A stretch of DNA of 64,000 nucleotides, from contig NZ_JAKREU010000004.1 of NCBI RefSeq assembly GCF_022664435.1, positions 248,001-312,000 of the forward strand, given 5' to 3'. Origin of the DNA: Sphingomonas panni (GTDB taxonomy: Bacteria; Pseudomonadota; Alphaproteobacteria; Sphingomonadales; Sphingomonadaceae). The position numbers and the translations under genes are program-made. The notes under the pieces were generated by a model, which was given only the letters and a program-made list of their open reading frames with translations, was not told the origin of the DNA and did not search any database. Each line of letters starts with the position of its first letter. The first letter of the stretch is position 1. Below are positions 33,148-41,712 of the stretch, one piece after another.

Positions 33148-33996
33148 GTGTCGAAAGCAAAGACTCCCGCCGATCTGACCATCACGCCGCGCGACCTGCG
33201 GTTCGGGCGGAACGGGCGATATCGGCGCTATTGGCTGAATGACGATCCGATTGCGACCGCCTTCTACAACGCGCTGTCGGTGACCTTTCCGAAGGGCGAA
33301 GGCTTTTTCATCGACAGCGTGCGTCAGTTTCGCGACGGCGCGCCGCCGCGCCTCGCCGCCGAAATCCGCGCCTTCATCAAGCAGGAAGTGATTCACACCC
33401 GCGAACATGTCGCGTTCAATCGCCATGTCGCCGACCAGGGCTATGACACGTCCCGGCTGGAGGCGCGGGTCGATCACGAATTGGCGATCACGCGGGGAAA
33501 ACCGCCGATCGCCAATCTGGCGGCTACGATGTGCCTCGAGCATTTTACCGCCATTCTCGCCCATGAACTGGTCGCGAACCCGGCGCATCTGGCGGGCGGC
33601 GACCAGGCCGCCGCCGATCTGTGGCGCTGGCACGCGATCGAGGAGATCGAGCACAAGGGCGTCGCTTATGACACCTGGCTCCACGCGACTCGCCACTGGG
33701 GCCGCTTCAAGCGCTGGCGGGTGAAGGCGCTGGTGATGCTGATCGTCACCGCCAAATTCTTTCGCGGGCGGACGGCGGGGATGCTCGACCTGTTGGCGCA
33801 GGACGGGTTGCGGGGGCCGGGCGTCAAATGGCGGTTGTTCGCCTATGCCTTTGGCCGGCCGGGTATGGCGCGCAAGGTCCTGGGGCTGTGGCTCGCCTTC
33901 TTCCTGCCCGGCTTCCACCCGTGGAATCATGACGATCGCGCATTGATCGGGCTGGTCGACAGCGAGTTTGAAGCCGCCCGGCTGGCCGGTGCCTGA
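33148..33996 (+). CDS. Metal-dependent hydrolase (PF10118-like)
   Basis: The 282-residue protein has the histidine/glutamate pattern of this predicted di-metal family: FIKQEVIHTREHVAFN, LEHFTAILAHEL and WRWHAIEEIEHKGVAYD. It starts with a basic TITPRDLRFGRNGRYRRYW stretch and has a hydrophobic C-terminal part (LVMLIVTAKFF and LGLWLAFFLPGF). The GTG at 33148 is preferred since GGAG lies 7 bases upstream; an ATG at 33130 is possible. Control by the divergent TetR gene is likely. The substrate is unknown. Confidence 0.8.
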   Translation: MSKAKTPADLTITPRDLRFGRNGRYRRYWLNDDPIATAFYNALSVTFPKGEGFFIDSVRQFRDGAPPRLAAEIRAFIKQEVIHTREHVAFNRHVADQGYDTSRLEARVDHELAITRGKPPIANLAATMCLEHFTAILAHELVANPAHLAGGDQAAADLWRWHAIEEIEHKGVAYDTWLHATRHWGRFKRWRVKALVMLIVTAKFFRGRTAGMLDLLAQDGLRGPGVKWRLFAYAFGRPGMARKVLGLWLAFFLPGFHPWNHDDRALIGLVDSEFEAARLAGA

Positions 33997-34001
33997 CACC
34001 T

Positions 34002-34025
34002 TGCCCCGCGCGTTGGCGCGGGGCA
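34002..34025 (+). other. Hairpin directly before the ribosome binding site of the next small gene
   Basis: TGCCCCGCGC and GCGCGGGGCA form a perfect 10-bp stem with a GTTG loop. The AGGAGG ribosome binding site follows at once. It may separate the hydrolase and small-gene messages or tune translation. Confidence 0.5.
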
Positions 34026-34035
34026 GGAGGTTGCG

Positions 34036-34233
34036 ATGCGAACGGTATCGGAAGACGCGTCGGTCCGGCTCTACCACCTCGACGACGAGGGCGGGGTGGC
34101 AACGACGATCCTCTACGGCACGCTGACCGAAGCGATGGCGGCGGCGGCGCGGGAGCCGGAGGAGGTACAGGCCGGACTGTATCTACAGACCAGCAATGAC
34201 GTGGTCGGCTATCTCGACTTGCTGGATGGATAG
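34036..34233 (+). CDS. Small conserved-type cytoplasmic protein
   Basis: The product has 65 residues (MRTVSEDASVRLYHLDDEG at the start, ending GYLDLLDG), is acidic, and shows no membrane segment or signal peptide. A strong ribosome binding site (GGAGG, 6 bases spacing) supports it as a real gene. I do not recognise the family. It follows the metal-dependent hydrolase gene by 39 bases, with a hairpin between them. Confidence 0.75.
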   Translation: MRTVSEDASVRLYHLDDEGGVATTILYGTLTEAMAAAAREPEEVQAGLYLQTSNDVVGYLDLLDG

Positions 34234-34457
34234 GGAATCCCGGGGGACTTGCGGCGTATCCAACCTTCATCGGCGACGGTGACAGCGCACGTGCTGCTGT
34301 AAGCTGGGGGCATCTCATTCCCCGGACGTCTCACAGCCTCTGCTCGGACTATTTTCCCGGTCAGCTACATCGGCCGCAACATATGACCAGTCGTCGGGTG
34401 GCCCTCTGCCAGATCGAGGCGGATGCGCCGTAGTGCCGGGCATCCGCCCCGACCATA

Positions 34458-34553
34458 TTATTGATAGCCGCCTTCTTCCTCGCGTTCCTCGGCGGCCTCT
34501 TCCTGTACTTCTTCCATCTCTTCCTGCTCGGCGGGCGTTTCGGGATCGATCAT
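34458..34553 (-). CDS. Possible 31-residue acidic microprotein
   Basis: The frame reads MIDPETPAEQEEMEEVQEE and continues with alternating Glu and Ala to GGYQ, stop. AAGGA lies 9 bases before the ATG. It follows the RimJ-like gene on the same strand. Half of the residues are acidic and no fold can be predicted. It is listed because of the ribosome binding site; it may be chance. The rest of the 34234-34628 interval shows only the hairpin at 34584-34607 and nothing else I recognise. Confidence 0.4.
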   Translation of the reverse strand: MIDPETPAEQEEMEEVQEEAAEEREEEGGYQ

Positions 34554-34583
34554 CGGGGGCATCCTTTCGCACGGCAGCAGCGC

Positions 34584-34607
34584 CGTCCGGCTGTAACCAG
34601 CCGGACG
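34584..34607 (-). terminator. Hairpin after the RimJ-like acetyltransferase gene
   Basis: CGTCCGGCTG and CAGCCGGACG form a perfect 10-bp stem with a 4-base loop, 21 bases past the acetyltransferase stop on the minus strand. There is no T run, so termination would be weak or Rho-assisted. Confidence 0.5.
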
Positions 34608-34628
34608 GGCGCCGCGTTCCCGCGTGCC

Positions 34629-35171
34629 TCAGGCCGCAAGCCTCGGTGCGAGCCGGCGAGCCGATAGGTCGATGGCATAGTCGATCGTCTCGACCGTCAT
34701 GCCCCGCCCGCGCGAATGGATCGTGCTGCGTGTGCCGGTCGGTGCAAAGCCCAGCCGCCGCAACACCGCGCCCGATGCAGGATTGTCGATATAATGGCCG
34801 GCCTCGACCCGGCCGATGCCGAGTGTCGCGGCGATGTCGAGCGCGGCACGCCCTGCTTCGGTCGCATAGCCGCGACCCCATGCGGAGGGTGTCAGCCAAT
34901 ATCCCAGCATGTGCGGCACATCACGCAGCGGCCCGATTCCGATCCCGCCGATCAGCGCGCAACGCCCACCATCATGGGCGAAGATCAGGAAGGTTGGCCT
35001 AGCGTCGCCCTGCCAGTTGGTCAGGAACGCCTCGGCATCGGCCAGCGTGTACGGCCACGGCACGCGCGACAGGTTGCGCGCGACCACTTCATGGCCGATC
35101 GCGGCGAGCAATGCGGGGGCGTCCTCGGACCAGCCGGGGCGCAGCGTCAGGCGTTCGGTACGGGCGAACAT
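34629..35171 (-). CDS. GNAT family acetyltransferase, RimJ/RimL-like
   Basis: The 180-residue product has the RimJ-type start FARTERLTLRPG, the LIGGIGIGPL strand, the LGYWLTPSAWGRGYATEA acetyl-CoA loop (GRGYAT) and the closing VEAGHYIDNPASGAVLRRLGF-type signature (seen as DNPASGAVLRRLGF). Such proteins acetylate N-terminal amines or small molecules. The ATG at 35171 follows GGAGAG with good spacing; an upstream ATG at 35231 would add unrelated residues. Confidence 0.85.
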   Translation of the reverse strand: MFARTERLTLRPGWSEDAPALLAAIGHEVVARNLSRVPWPYTLADAEAFLTNWQGDARPTFLIFAHDGGRCALIGGIGIGPLRDVPHMLGYWLTPSAWGRGYATEAGRAALDIAATLGIGRVEAGHYIDNPASGAVLRRLGFAPTGTRSTIHSRGRGMTVETIDYAIDLSARRLAPRLAA

Positions 35172-35230
35172 CAGCGTCTCTCCAATGCGCCACGCCTCCG
35201 CGAAGAAGCGGGCAGGGGCCGGAGAGAGCA

Positions 35231-35262
35231 ATAAAAAAGGGAGCCGGGGTGACCCGCCTCCC
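35231..35262 (-). terminator. Rho-independent terminator of rplU-rpmA
   Basis: Read on the minus strand, GGGAG-GC-GGG-TCAC-CCC-GG-CTCCC is followed by six T residues. A second inverted pair (GGTTCCG/CGGAACC) lies between it and rpmA. Confidence 0.85.
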
Positions 35263-35327
35263 TCTTGTTGGCTGGTTCCGTCGCCGGAACCCGGGTCACC
35301 CTGGAGGGCGACCCGTGTGGTAGCCCG

Positions 35328-35597
35328 TTATTCTGCGGCCTGCGCCTGCATCTCGACATACGCGAACTTGCGGCCGAGCTTGCCTTCCTTGAACGCCACG
35401 CGGCCATCGACCAGTGCGAACAGGGTATGGTCCTTGCCCATGCCGACGTTCACGCCCGGGTAGAACTTCGTGCCGCGCTGACGCACGATAATGTTGCCCG
35501 CGACCACTTCCTGACCGCCGAACTTCTTCACGCCAAGGCGACGGCCGGCCGAATCACGACCGTTGCGCGACGAACCGCCTGCTTTCTTATGTGCCAT
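35328..35597 (-). CDS. rpmA: 50S ribosomal protein L27
   Basis: L27 reaches the peptidyl-transferase centre through its N-terminal tail. The 89-residue protein has the standard start [16 protein letters not shown] and the [25 protein letters not shown] core (seen as [17 protein letters not shown]). The C-terminus carries a short extension (EMQAQAAE). It follows rplU by 30 bases in the same operon. Confidence 0.98.
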   Translation of the reverse strand: MAHKKAGGSSRNGRDSAGRRLGVKKFGGQEVVAGNIIVRQRGTKFYPGVNVGMGKDHTLFALVDGRVAFKEGKLGRKFAYVEMQAQAAE

Positions 35598-35627
35598 GGT
35601 TCAAACTCCTCGTATTCGCTCAGGCGC

Positions 35628-35954
35628 TTATGCGGCGGCGCTGTCGTCGGCGCGCTTGTCGCCGATCGCGGTGATCTTCAGGATGGTGTGCTGCTGGCGG
35701 TGACCGTTCTTGCGACGGTAGTTGTGCCGGCGGCGCTTCTTGAAGACGATGACCTTCTCGCCCTTCGCCTGCGCGATGATTTCCGCCGAAACCGTCAGCC
35801 CTGCGACCGACTTCAGTTCCGAACCTTCGCCAGCAAGGAGCACGTCGCCGAGCGTCACGTTGCTGCCAGCTTCGCCATCGAGCTTCTCGACGACGATCTT
35901 GTCTCCTGCGGCAACGCGATACTGCTTGCCGCCCGTGCGCACGATTGCGAACAT
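35628..35954 (-). CDS. rplU: 50S ribosomal protein L21
   Basis: The 108-residue protein starts at [18 protein letters not shown], the invariant L21 N-terminus, which fixes the start at 35954. The C-terminal half includes [18 protein letters not shown], the rRNA-binding KKRRRKxYRRKxGHRQ signature, then an alanine-rich tail. It leads the rplU-rpmA operon; its leader carries a promoter and a hairpin. Confidence 0.98.
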   Translation of the reverse strand: MFAIVRTGGKQYRVAAGDKIVVEKLDGEAGSNVTLGDVLLAGEGSELKSVAGLTVSAEIIAQAKGEKVIVFKKRRRHNYRRKNGHRQQHTILKITAIGDKRADDSAAA

Positions 35955-35985
35955 GGCCCTTGCTTCTTTCCCAAATGCAATATGT

Positions 35986-36008
35986 CCGCGTGGAGATACC
36001 CCACGCGG
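35986..36008 (-). promoter_or_regulatory. Leader hairpin of rplU-rpmA
   Basis: CCGCGTGG and CCACGCGG form a perfect 8-bp stem with a 7-base loop in the predicted 5' untranslated leader, about 32 bases before the rplU start. Ribosomal-protein leaders often carry autoregulatory structures; this is a candidate only. Confidence 0.45.
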
Positions 36009-36019
36009 CAAGTGGACCG

Positions 36020-36048
36020 TGACTAGGCAAGCCGATCCGCGCTGTCAA
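36020..36048 (-). promoter_or_regulatory. Predicted sigma-70 promoter of rplU-rpmA
   Basis: On the minus strand TTGACA (36048-36043) is followed by a 17-base spacer and TAGTCA (36025-36020). The -35 is a perfect consensus and the spacing ideal; the -10 matches TATAAT at three positions. Confidence 0.6.
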
Positions 36049-36176
36049 TGGTGAAGCAATGATTCGGTCGCGAAACCCGTGTTGCACCGCGGCAACGGTG
36101 CTGTGACAATCGAGAGACGGCATCAGCCAAAGACTTGCGCCAGAAAATTACGCGAGGGAGGGTTGGGGCGCAACAG

Positions 36177-36199
36177 CCTGACCGATCGGTTGGGTCAGG
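36177..36199 (+). other. Hairpin immediately before the receptor ribosome binding site
   Basis: CCTGACC and GGTCAGG form a 7-bp stem with a 9-base loop; the GGGGGAG ribosome binding site overlaps its 3' edge. It could influence translation of the receptor. Confidence 0.4.
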
Positions 36200-36210
36200 G
36201 GGAGACTTTC

Positions 36211-38784
36211 ATGCGTAAATCCGTTTTCACGGCGCTGTTCCTGTCGAGCGCGCTGGTCGCCGTTCCCGCCTTCGCACAGGTTTCAGATGCGCCGCCGCCC
36301 GCGGATCAGGTGCCGGCCGGTGAGGATATCCTGGTCGTCGGCACCCGGGCACAGGGCCGCACCGTCGCGGAAAGCCCGGTGCCGGTCGACGTCATCACCG
36401 GCGATGCGCTGGTCAACGCCGGCTATACCGAAACCAACAAGCTGCTGAACCAGCTGGTCCCGTCGTTCAACTTCCCGCAACCATCGATCACCGACGGCAC
36501 CGACGTCGTCCGCCCGGCGACGCTGCGCGGTCTGTCGCCGGACCAGACATTGGTGCTGGTCAACGGCAAGCGCCGCCATACGACGTCGCTGCTGAACGCC
36601 AACGGTTCGGTCGGGCGCGGATCGTCGGCGGTTGACCTCAACACCATTCCCAGCCTTGCGATCGAACGGATCGACGTGCTGCGCGACGGCGCGTCTTCGC
36701 AATATGGCTCGGACGCGATCGCCGGCGTCATCAACGTTCAGCTCAAGCGCCGCGAGGGCGGTCGTGCGACGATGACCTATGGCAAATATGTCTCGTCGAT
36801 GGAGGGCGTGGCCGAGGTATCGGGCATCGCACGGCAGGCGAACGGCCAGCCGCAGGTCCGCGCCGACGGCACCTATGTGCTGGAGGAAACCGGCCGCGAC
36901 CGTGAAGTGCGCGATGGCCGCACCGTGACCTTCGCCGCCAATATGGGCCTGCCGATGGGTGAGACCGCCTATCTGAACCTGACCGGCGAATATCGCGATC
37001 GCGAACCCACGAACCGCGCCGGCTATGACCCGCGCCGCTTCTACCCGCTGTCCGCGACCGGCACGGTCGACGCCCGCGAATTCAGCGCGAACCGCGTCAA
37101 CCATCGCTATGGCGATGCGAAGACGACCGACTTCAACTTCTTCCTGAACGGCGGCGTCGATATCGGCGCGACGTCCGAACTCTACATCTTCGGCAGCTAC
37201 GGCATTCGCGACGGCGAAAGCGCGGCCTTCTATCGCCGGGCATCGGGCCGCGACACGAACAGCAACATCCAGGATCTGCGCAACTGCACCTTCACCGGCA
37301 CGGTCTGCACGCCCTTCTACGCCGACGGCTTCCTGCCGCTCATCACCAGCCAGATGGAGGATTTCTCCGGCGCACTGGGCGTGAAGGGCGACGTGGCCGG
37401 GTTCAAGTATGACCTGTCCTATGTCTACGGCACCAACAGCTTCGATTTCCGTATCGAGAACAGCTACAACGCCTCGTTTGGTCCGCAGTCGCAACGCGCG
37501 TTCAATGCGGGCGGCACGCGCTTCGGACAGCAGACGATCAACCTCGACCTGCAGCGCGAGATCGCGGTCGGCTTCCTGTCGTCGCTCTCGCTGGCGCTGG
37601 GTGGCGAGTATCGCAACGAAAACTACAAGATCGTCGCGGGCGAGTTCCAGAGCTATGCCGCCGGGCCGTTCGCCTTCACCAACGGGGCCGCTGCCGGGTC
37701 GCAGGGCTTCCCCGGCTTCTCGCCCAACAGCCGGGTCGACACGTCGCGCGACAGCTTCGCCGGCTATGCGGAACTGGATGCGAAGGTCAGCGATGCGTTC
37801 AACGTCGTCGCAGCGGGCCGTTACGAACATTACAGCGATTTCGGCGATACGGTGAACGGCAAGGTCGCGGCGCGCTTCGCCCCGACCGAGTGGATCGCGG
37901 CCCGCGGATCGATTTCGACCGGGTTCCGCGCGCCGAGCCTGGCGCAGCAATTCTTCTCGTCCTTCGCCACGCAGAATATCGGCGGCACGCTGGTCGAGAT
38001 CGGCACCTTCCGCGTCGGCGATCCGGTCGCCCGCGCGCTGGGATCGCGCCAGTTGCAGGCGGAAAAGTCGGTCAATATCGGCGGGGGCCTTACGCTCACC
38101 CCGTTGCGTGGCCTGACGCTGACCGCCGATTACTACAACATCAAGATCAACGACCGCATCATCCTGTCCGAGAATCTGCAGGGCACGGCAGTCGTCGCGG
38201 TGCTGCGCGCGGCGGGGATTCAGGACATCACCTCGGCCCGCTTCTTCATCAACGGCATCGATACCCGCACCCAGGGTGTCGAGGTGGTCGGCACCTACCG
38301 CGTGCCCGATCTGGGCATCGGCAGCGTCACGCTGACCGCCGGCTACAACTACAACCAGACCGACATCACCGACCGGTCGACGCTGTCGGCGATCCCCGGC
38401 GTCACCCTGTTCGGTCGGCAGGAATCGCTGCGCCTGACCGAAGGACAGCCGCGCTCGAAGGTCAATCTCGGCCTCGACTGGTCGCAGGGTATCTTCGGCG
38501 TCACCGCACGCACCAATCGCTTCGGCAACACGCTGTCGCCGGGCGGCGCGGCGATCACCGATGTCGAGCTGGAGCCGAAGTGGCTGACCGACCTCGAACT
38601 CCGCGCGACGCCGGGGCAGTTCGAACTGGCGATCGGCGCGAACAACCTGTTCGACGTCTATCCGACGCGCAATCCGATCCTCGGCGCGACCGCGATCAAC
38701 AATTATTTTATTCCGTACAGCAGCTTCTCGCCGTTCGGCTTCAACGGGCGCTACCTTTACGCCCGCGCTGGCGTGAAGTTCTGA
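36211..38784 (+). CDS. TonB-dependent outer-membrane receptor
   Basis: The 857-residue protein has a signal peptide (MRKSVFTALFLSSALVAVPAFAQ) and a TonB-box-like ILVVGTRAQGRT. A plug domain covers about residues 50-165 (LVNGKRRHTTSLL, IERIDVLRDGASSQYGSDAIAGVINV) and a 22-strand barrel ends in YLYARAGVKF. No N-terminal STN signalling domain is present, so it is a transporter without sigma/anti-sigma control. The ATG follows GGGGGAG at 8 bases. The substrate is unknown; the cupin and oxidoreductase genes next to it run in the opposite direction. Confidence 0.95.
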   Translation: MRKSVFTALFLSSALVAVPAFAQVSDAPPPADQVPAGEDILVVGTRAQGRTVAESPVPVDVITGDALVNAGYTETNKLLNQLVPSFNFPQPSITDGTDVVRPATLRGLSPDQTLVLVNGKRRHTTSLLNANGSVGRGSSAVDLNTIPSLAIERIDVLRDGASSQYGSDAIAGVINVQLKRREGGRATMTYGKYVSSMEGVAEVSGIARQANGQPQVRADGTYVLEETGRDREVRDGRTVTFAANMGLPMGETAYLNLTGEYRDREPTNRAGYDPRRFYPLSATGTVDAREFSANRVNHRYGDAKTTDFNFFLNGGVDIGATSELYIFGSYGIRDGESAAFYRRASGRDTNSNIQDLRNCTFTGTVCTPFYADGFLPLITSQMEDFSGALGVKGDVAGFKYDLSYVYGTNSFDFRIENSYNASFGPQSQRAFNAGGTRFGQQTINLDLQREIAVGFLSSLSLALGGEYRNENYKIVAGEFQSYAAGPFAFTNGAAAGSQGFPGFSPNSRVDTSRDSFAGYAELDAKVSDAFNVVAAGRYEHYSDFGDTVNGKVAARFAPTEWIAARGSISTGFRAPSLAQQFFSSFATQNIGGTLVEIGTFRVGDPVARALGSRQLQAEKSVNIGGGLTLTPLRGLTLTADYYNIKINDRIILSENLQGTAVVAVLRAAGIQDITSARFFINGIDTRTQGVEVVGTYRVPDLGIGSVTLTAGYNYNQTDITDRSTLSAIPGVTLFGRQESLRLTEGQPRSKVNLGLDWSQGIFGVTARTNRFGNTLSPGGAAITDVELEPKWLTDLELRATPGQFELAIGANNLFDVYPTRNPILGATAINNYFIPYSSFSPFGFNGRYLYARAGVKF

Positions 38785-38824
38785 CAAGGCGCAGGCGGGC
38801 AGGGGCATCGCGCCTGCCCGCCGC

Positions 38825-39283
38825 CTATTTCGCCGGGATCTTCGTTCCCAGCAACACCAGCCGGTCGCTGGTAATTCCGAACCAGTGCGGCACGCCCGCC
38901 GGGATCAGCAGCACGTCGCCGGGCTTGAGCGGCCGGTCGACCGCATCGACGATCCGGTCCCCCTCGATCAATCCGGGCTGGGTTTCGCGCCCGTTATCCA
39001 TGCGCTGCCCGGTGCGCAACGTGCCCTCGCCGGCGATGACGATGGCATATTCCGCCTGATCGGGATGGACCGCCGGCCGTCCGGGCGCTTTCCAATATTC
39101 CAGCGCCGCGACACGTTCGCCATCGCGCACGACCGGCTCCCAGGCAAAGCCTTGCCCCGGCTTCATCGCCTTGCCCATCGCCTCGACACGGGCGGCGATG
39201 TCGCTGCCGCTGGCGAAATCCTGTCCCGTCGCCGGCACGGCCAGCAGTGCAGCCAGCGGCGCCAGACGCAACGCGATCCTCAT
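38825..39283 (-). CDS. Secreted cupin-domain protein
   Basis: The 152-residue product has a signal peptide (MRIALRLAPLAALLAVPATG) and a cupin barrel with VHPDQAEYAIVIAGEGTL as motif 1 and PLKPGDVLLIPAGVPHWF as motif 2. The metal ligands are only partly conserved (H in VHPDQAEY and H in VPHWF), so catalysis is uncertain. It overlaps the preceding oxidoreductase gene by ATGA, so the two are coupled and may act on the same compound in the periplasm. Confidence 0.85.
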   Translation of the reverse strand: MRIALRLAPLAALLAVPATGQDFASGSDIAARVEAMGKAMKPGQGFAWEPVVRDGERVAALEYWKAPGRPAVHPDQAEYAIVIAGEGTLRTGQRMDNGRETQPGLIEGDRIVDAVDRPLKPGDVLLIPAGVPHWFGITSDRLVLLGTKIPAK

Positions 39284-40383
39284 GCCCGGCCGTCCAGCCG
39301 GATCGTCCGCCCCTCACGCGCCGAGCGGTAGATCGCCTCGATGATCCGCATGTCGCGCAGCCCCTCCTCGCCCGACACGATCGGGGTTCGTCCGGTGCGC
39401 GCGCATTCGGCCATATGGTCGAGCTGCGCGGCGAACTGCGTCCTGCCCGGTCCCGGCGGCGGGTTGACCGCGCGTTCCCGACCACTCCCGACCCATAATT
39501 GCTGCCCCGAATAGCCGGTCGCCGGTTCCAGTTCGATGCGGCCCTTGTCGCCCATCAGCAGGATATGGTTGTGGTTCGCGCTATAGGAGGACTGGCAGCT
39601 GCCGATCGCACCGGAGGGAAATTCCAGCGTCCAGTCGATCATGTCCTCGACCTCGGCAAAGCGCGGGTCGCGGCGGTCGGTGGATTCGCGTGCGGTGACG
39701 GCGATCGGCTCCTCGCCGGTCATGTAGCGCGCCGCCTGCAGGCTGTAGATGCCCATGTCCATCAACGACCCGCCGCCCGACAGGGCACGCTTCAACCGCC
39801 ACATCGTCGGGTCGCCCGCGGTGAAGCCGTGTTCGGAGCGGACATAGCGGATTTTGCCCGCAGCGCCGCTCTTCGCCAGCCGCATCGCCTCCAGATTATA
39901 CGGCTCGAAATGGCAGCGATAGCCGATCATCAGCTGGCGATCCGCTTCGCGACAGGCCGCGATCATGGCCTCCGCTTCGGCGACCGAAACCGCCATCGGC
40001 TTTTCGCACAGTACGTGCTTGCCGGCTCTTGCCGCGCGGATCGTATATTCGGCATGCATCGCATTGGGCAGGCAGACATAGACGATATCGACCGCCGGAT
40101 TGTCGCGGATGCGGTCGAAGTCGTTATAGTTGTAGATCGAGCGGGTGGGCAGCCGGTGATCGGCCGCGACCTTGGCGGCCTTCGCCGGATCGCCGCTGAC
40201 CACCGCCGCCAGCCGGCTGTGCCGGCAATTGGCGAATTCGGGGATGATTCGGCCAAGCCCGTAATTGCCCAGACCGACGATCGCATAGCCGAGCGGTCGG
40301 TCGGGAGCGGCAAGGCCGCGGGTACTCGACGCCAGCGACAGCGCGGCCGCGCTGAGGATCACGTCGCGGCGGGCAAGGTCCAT
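39280..40383 (-). CDS. Gfo/Idh/MocA family oxidoreductase, probably periplasmic
   Basis: The 367-residue protein has a Tat-like N-terminus (MDLARRDVILSAAALSLASS) and a Rossmann domain (YAIVGLGNYGLGRIIPEF), with the family motif HVLCEKPMAVS carrying the catalytic lysine. The layout matches glucose-fructose oxidoreductase, a periplasmic enzyme with tightly bound NADP known from Zymomonas, also a sphingomonad. The ATG at 40383 was chosen because it begins the twin-arginine segment. The substrate is probably a sugar; this is inferred from family. Confidence 0.85.
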   Translation of the reverse strand: MDLARRDVILSAAALSLASSTRGLAAPDRPLGYAIVGLGNYGLGRIIPEFANCRHSRLAAVVSGDPAKAAKVAADHRLPTRSIYNYNDFDRIRDNPAVDIVYVCLPNAMHAEYTIRAARAGKHVLCEKPMAVSVAEAEAMIAACREADRQLMIGYRCHFEPYNLEAMRLAKSGAAGKIRYVRSEHGFTAGDPTMWRLKRALSGGGSLMDMGIYSLQAARYMTGEEPIAVTARESTDRRDPRFAEVEDMIDWTLEFPSGAIGSCQSSYSANHNHILLMGDKGRIELEPATGYSGQQLWVGSGRERAVNPPPGPGRTQFAAQLDHMAECARTGRTPIVSGEEGLRDMRIIEAIYRSAREGRTIRLDGRA

Positions 40384-40459
40384 GATGGTGTCTCCGACGG
40401 CTGAGCGGCAACGATGCCGCCGGAGTGCCAAGCCTTCAAGCGATTAGTCTGATTCTACC

Positions 40460-41548
40460 TTATGGTGTCTCTTCAACGGGTTGCGGTGCGGCGCGCAGGC
40501 GGCGTTGCTCGGTCAGCACCTGCCATCCGGTCAGGAACAGCGCCCCTGCCACCGGTCCGACGACGATCCCGCTCAATCCCAGCAGGTCGATCCCACCCAG
40601 CGTCGTGACCAGCACCATCCAGTCGGGCAGTCCGGTATCGCGCCCGACCAGCACCGGCCGCAGGATATTGTCGGCCAGTCCGATGACGAACACCCCCGAC
40701 AGGATGACGACGACCCCCTGCCAGATCGCCCCAGTCGCCAGCAGATAGATGGCGACCGGGGTCCAGATCAGCGCTGGTCCGACCGCTGGCAGCAGTGCGA
40801 CGATTGCCATCACCACGCCCCACAACAGGGCGGCGGGCAGGCCGACGATCCAGAAGGTGATAGCCCCCAGCGCACCCTGGACGAGCGCAACGACGCCCGA
40901 CCCCTTGATCGTGGCGCGCACGACGGCGACGAACTTGTCGGCCAGGCGCTGTGCGACCGTCGGTTCCAGCGGCAGGGCGCGGACCACCGCCGGACCGATA
41001 CGCTCGCCATCGCGCAGCAGGAAATAGGTGACGTACAGCCCGACGCCGAATGCCAGCAGGAATGCCGCCGCATTCGCGCCGATCGACAGGGCGCTGCGGG
41101 CGAGGACGCTGGCGCTGGCGCTGGCCGCCTGCGAAATCTTCAGTTGGGCGCGTTCGAAGCTGCCAAAGCCCGCGCTGTCGATCGCCCGCTGCAACCTCGT
41201 CGGCAATGCGCCATGGACCTGTTCGAAATAGGTCGCGAAATTGATCTGCCCGGTGCGCAGCTGGCCATAGACGCCCGCCGCCTGGTCGATGACCATGCTG
41301 ACGATAATCATCGCCGGAATCACGACCGCGACGGTGATGATGAGCAGCGTCAGCGCGGCGGCAAGATTGCGCTGTCCGGGACGCCAGCGCAGCAGGCGCT
41401 GGAACAGCGGCTGGAACAATAATGCCGCGAGCGCCGCCCATAGCAGTGCGCCGATGAAGCTCGATACGACGAAGGTAAGCGCGACGGTGATGAGTGCGAG
41501 AAAGAGCAGGAACCCGCCGGATTCGACGCGCTGACGGACGATTGCCAT
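40460..41548 (-). CDS. AI-2E family (PerM-type) transporter
   Basis: The 362-residue membrane protein has about eight transmembrane segments and the family motifs RDGERIGP, VVALVQGALGAITFWIVG, LPAVGPALIWTPVAIYL and GLSGIVVGPVAGALF. Members export small molecules or exchange sodium and protons; AI-2 export is shown for few. The ATG at 41548 (MAIVRQRVESGGFLLF) is preferred to much longer in-frame starts that overlap unrelated sequence. Confidence 0.9.
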   Translation of the reverse strand: MAIVRQRVESGGFLLFLALITVALTFVVSSFIGALLWAALAALLFQPLFQRLLRWRPGQRNLAAALTLLIITVAVVIPAMIIVSMVIDQAAGVYGQLRTGQINFATYFEQVHGALPTRLQRAIDSAGFGSFERAQLKISQAASASASVLARSALSIGANAAAFLLAFGVGLYVTYFLLRDGERIGPAVVRALPLEPTVAQRLADKFVAVVRATIKGSGVVALVQGALGAITFWIVGLPAALLWGVVMAIVALLPAVGPALIWTPVAIYLLATGAIWQGVVVILSGVFVIGLADNILRPVLVGRDTGLPDWMVLVTTLGGIDLLGLSGIVVGPVAGALFLTGWQVLTEQRRLRAAPQPVEETP

Positions 41549-41712
41549 GCTGGACAGCCTCGGTTTCGGTACGTGCCGGCGGTGCGGCCGGACATTGTCG
41601 TTGCGGGAGCGGAACGCCCGTCGCGCTTCTATGCTCCCCCCGCCGATGCCGAAAGTGGGGAATCGATCGATCCGTGTCGGCTTATCCTTCTGCTTAGGAC
41701 GGTCAGCCAGCG

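Noticed and set aside
34461..34667. A hydrophobic 68-codon plus-strand ORF
   Set aside because: It is the antisense of the Glu-rich frame, which naturally reads as Phe/Leu, and has no ribosome binding site.
36283..38808. An 841-codon open frame antisense to the TonB-dependent receptor
   Set aside because: Its composition is typical of a reverse-strand shadow in high-GC DNA, and the receptor on the other strand has clear domains.
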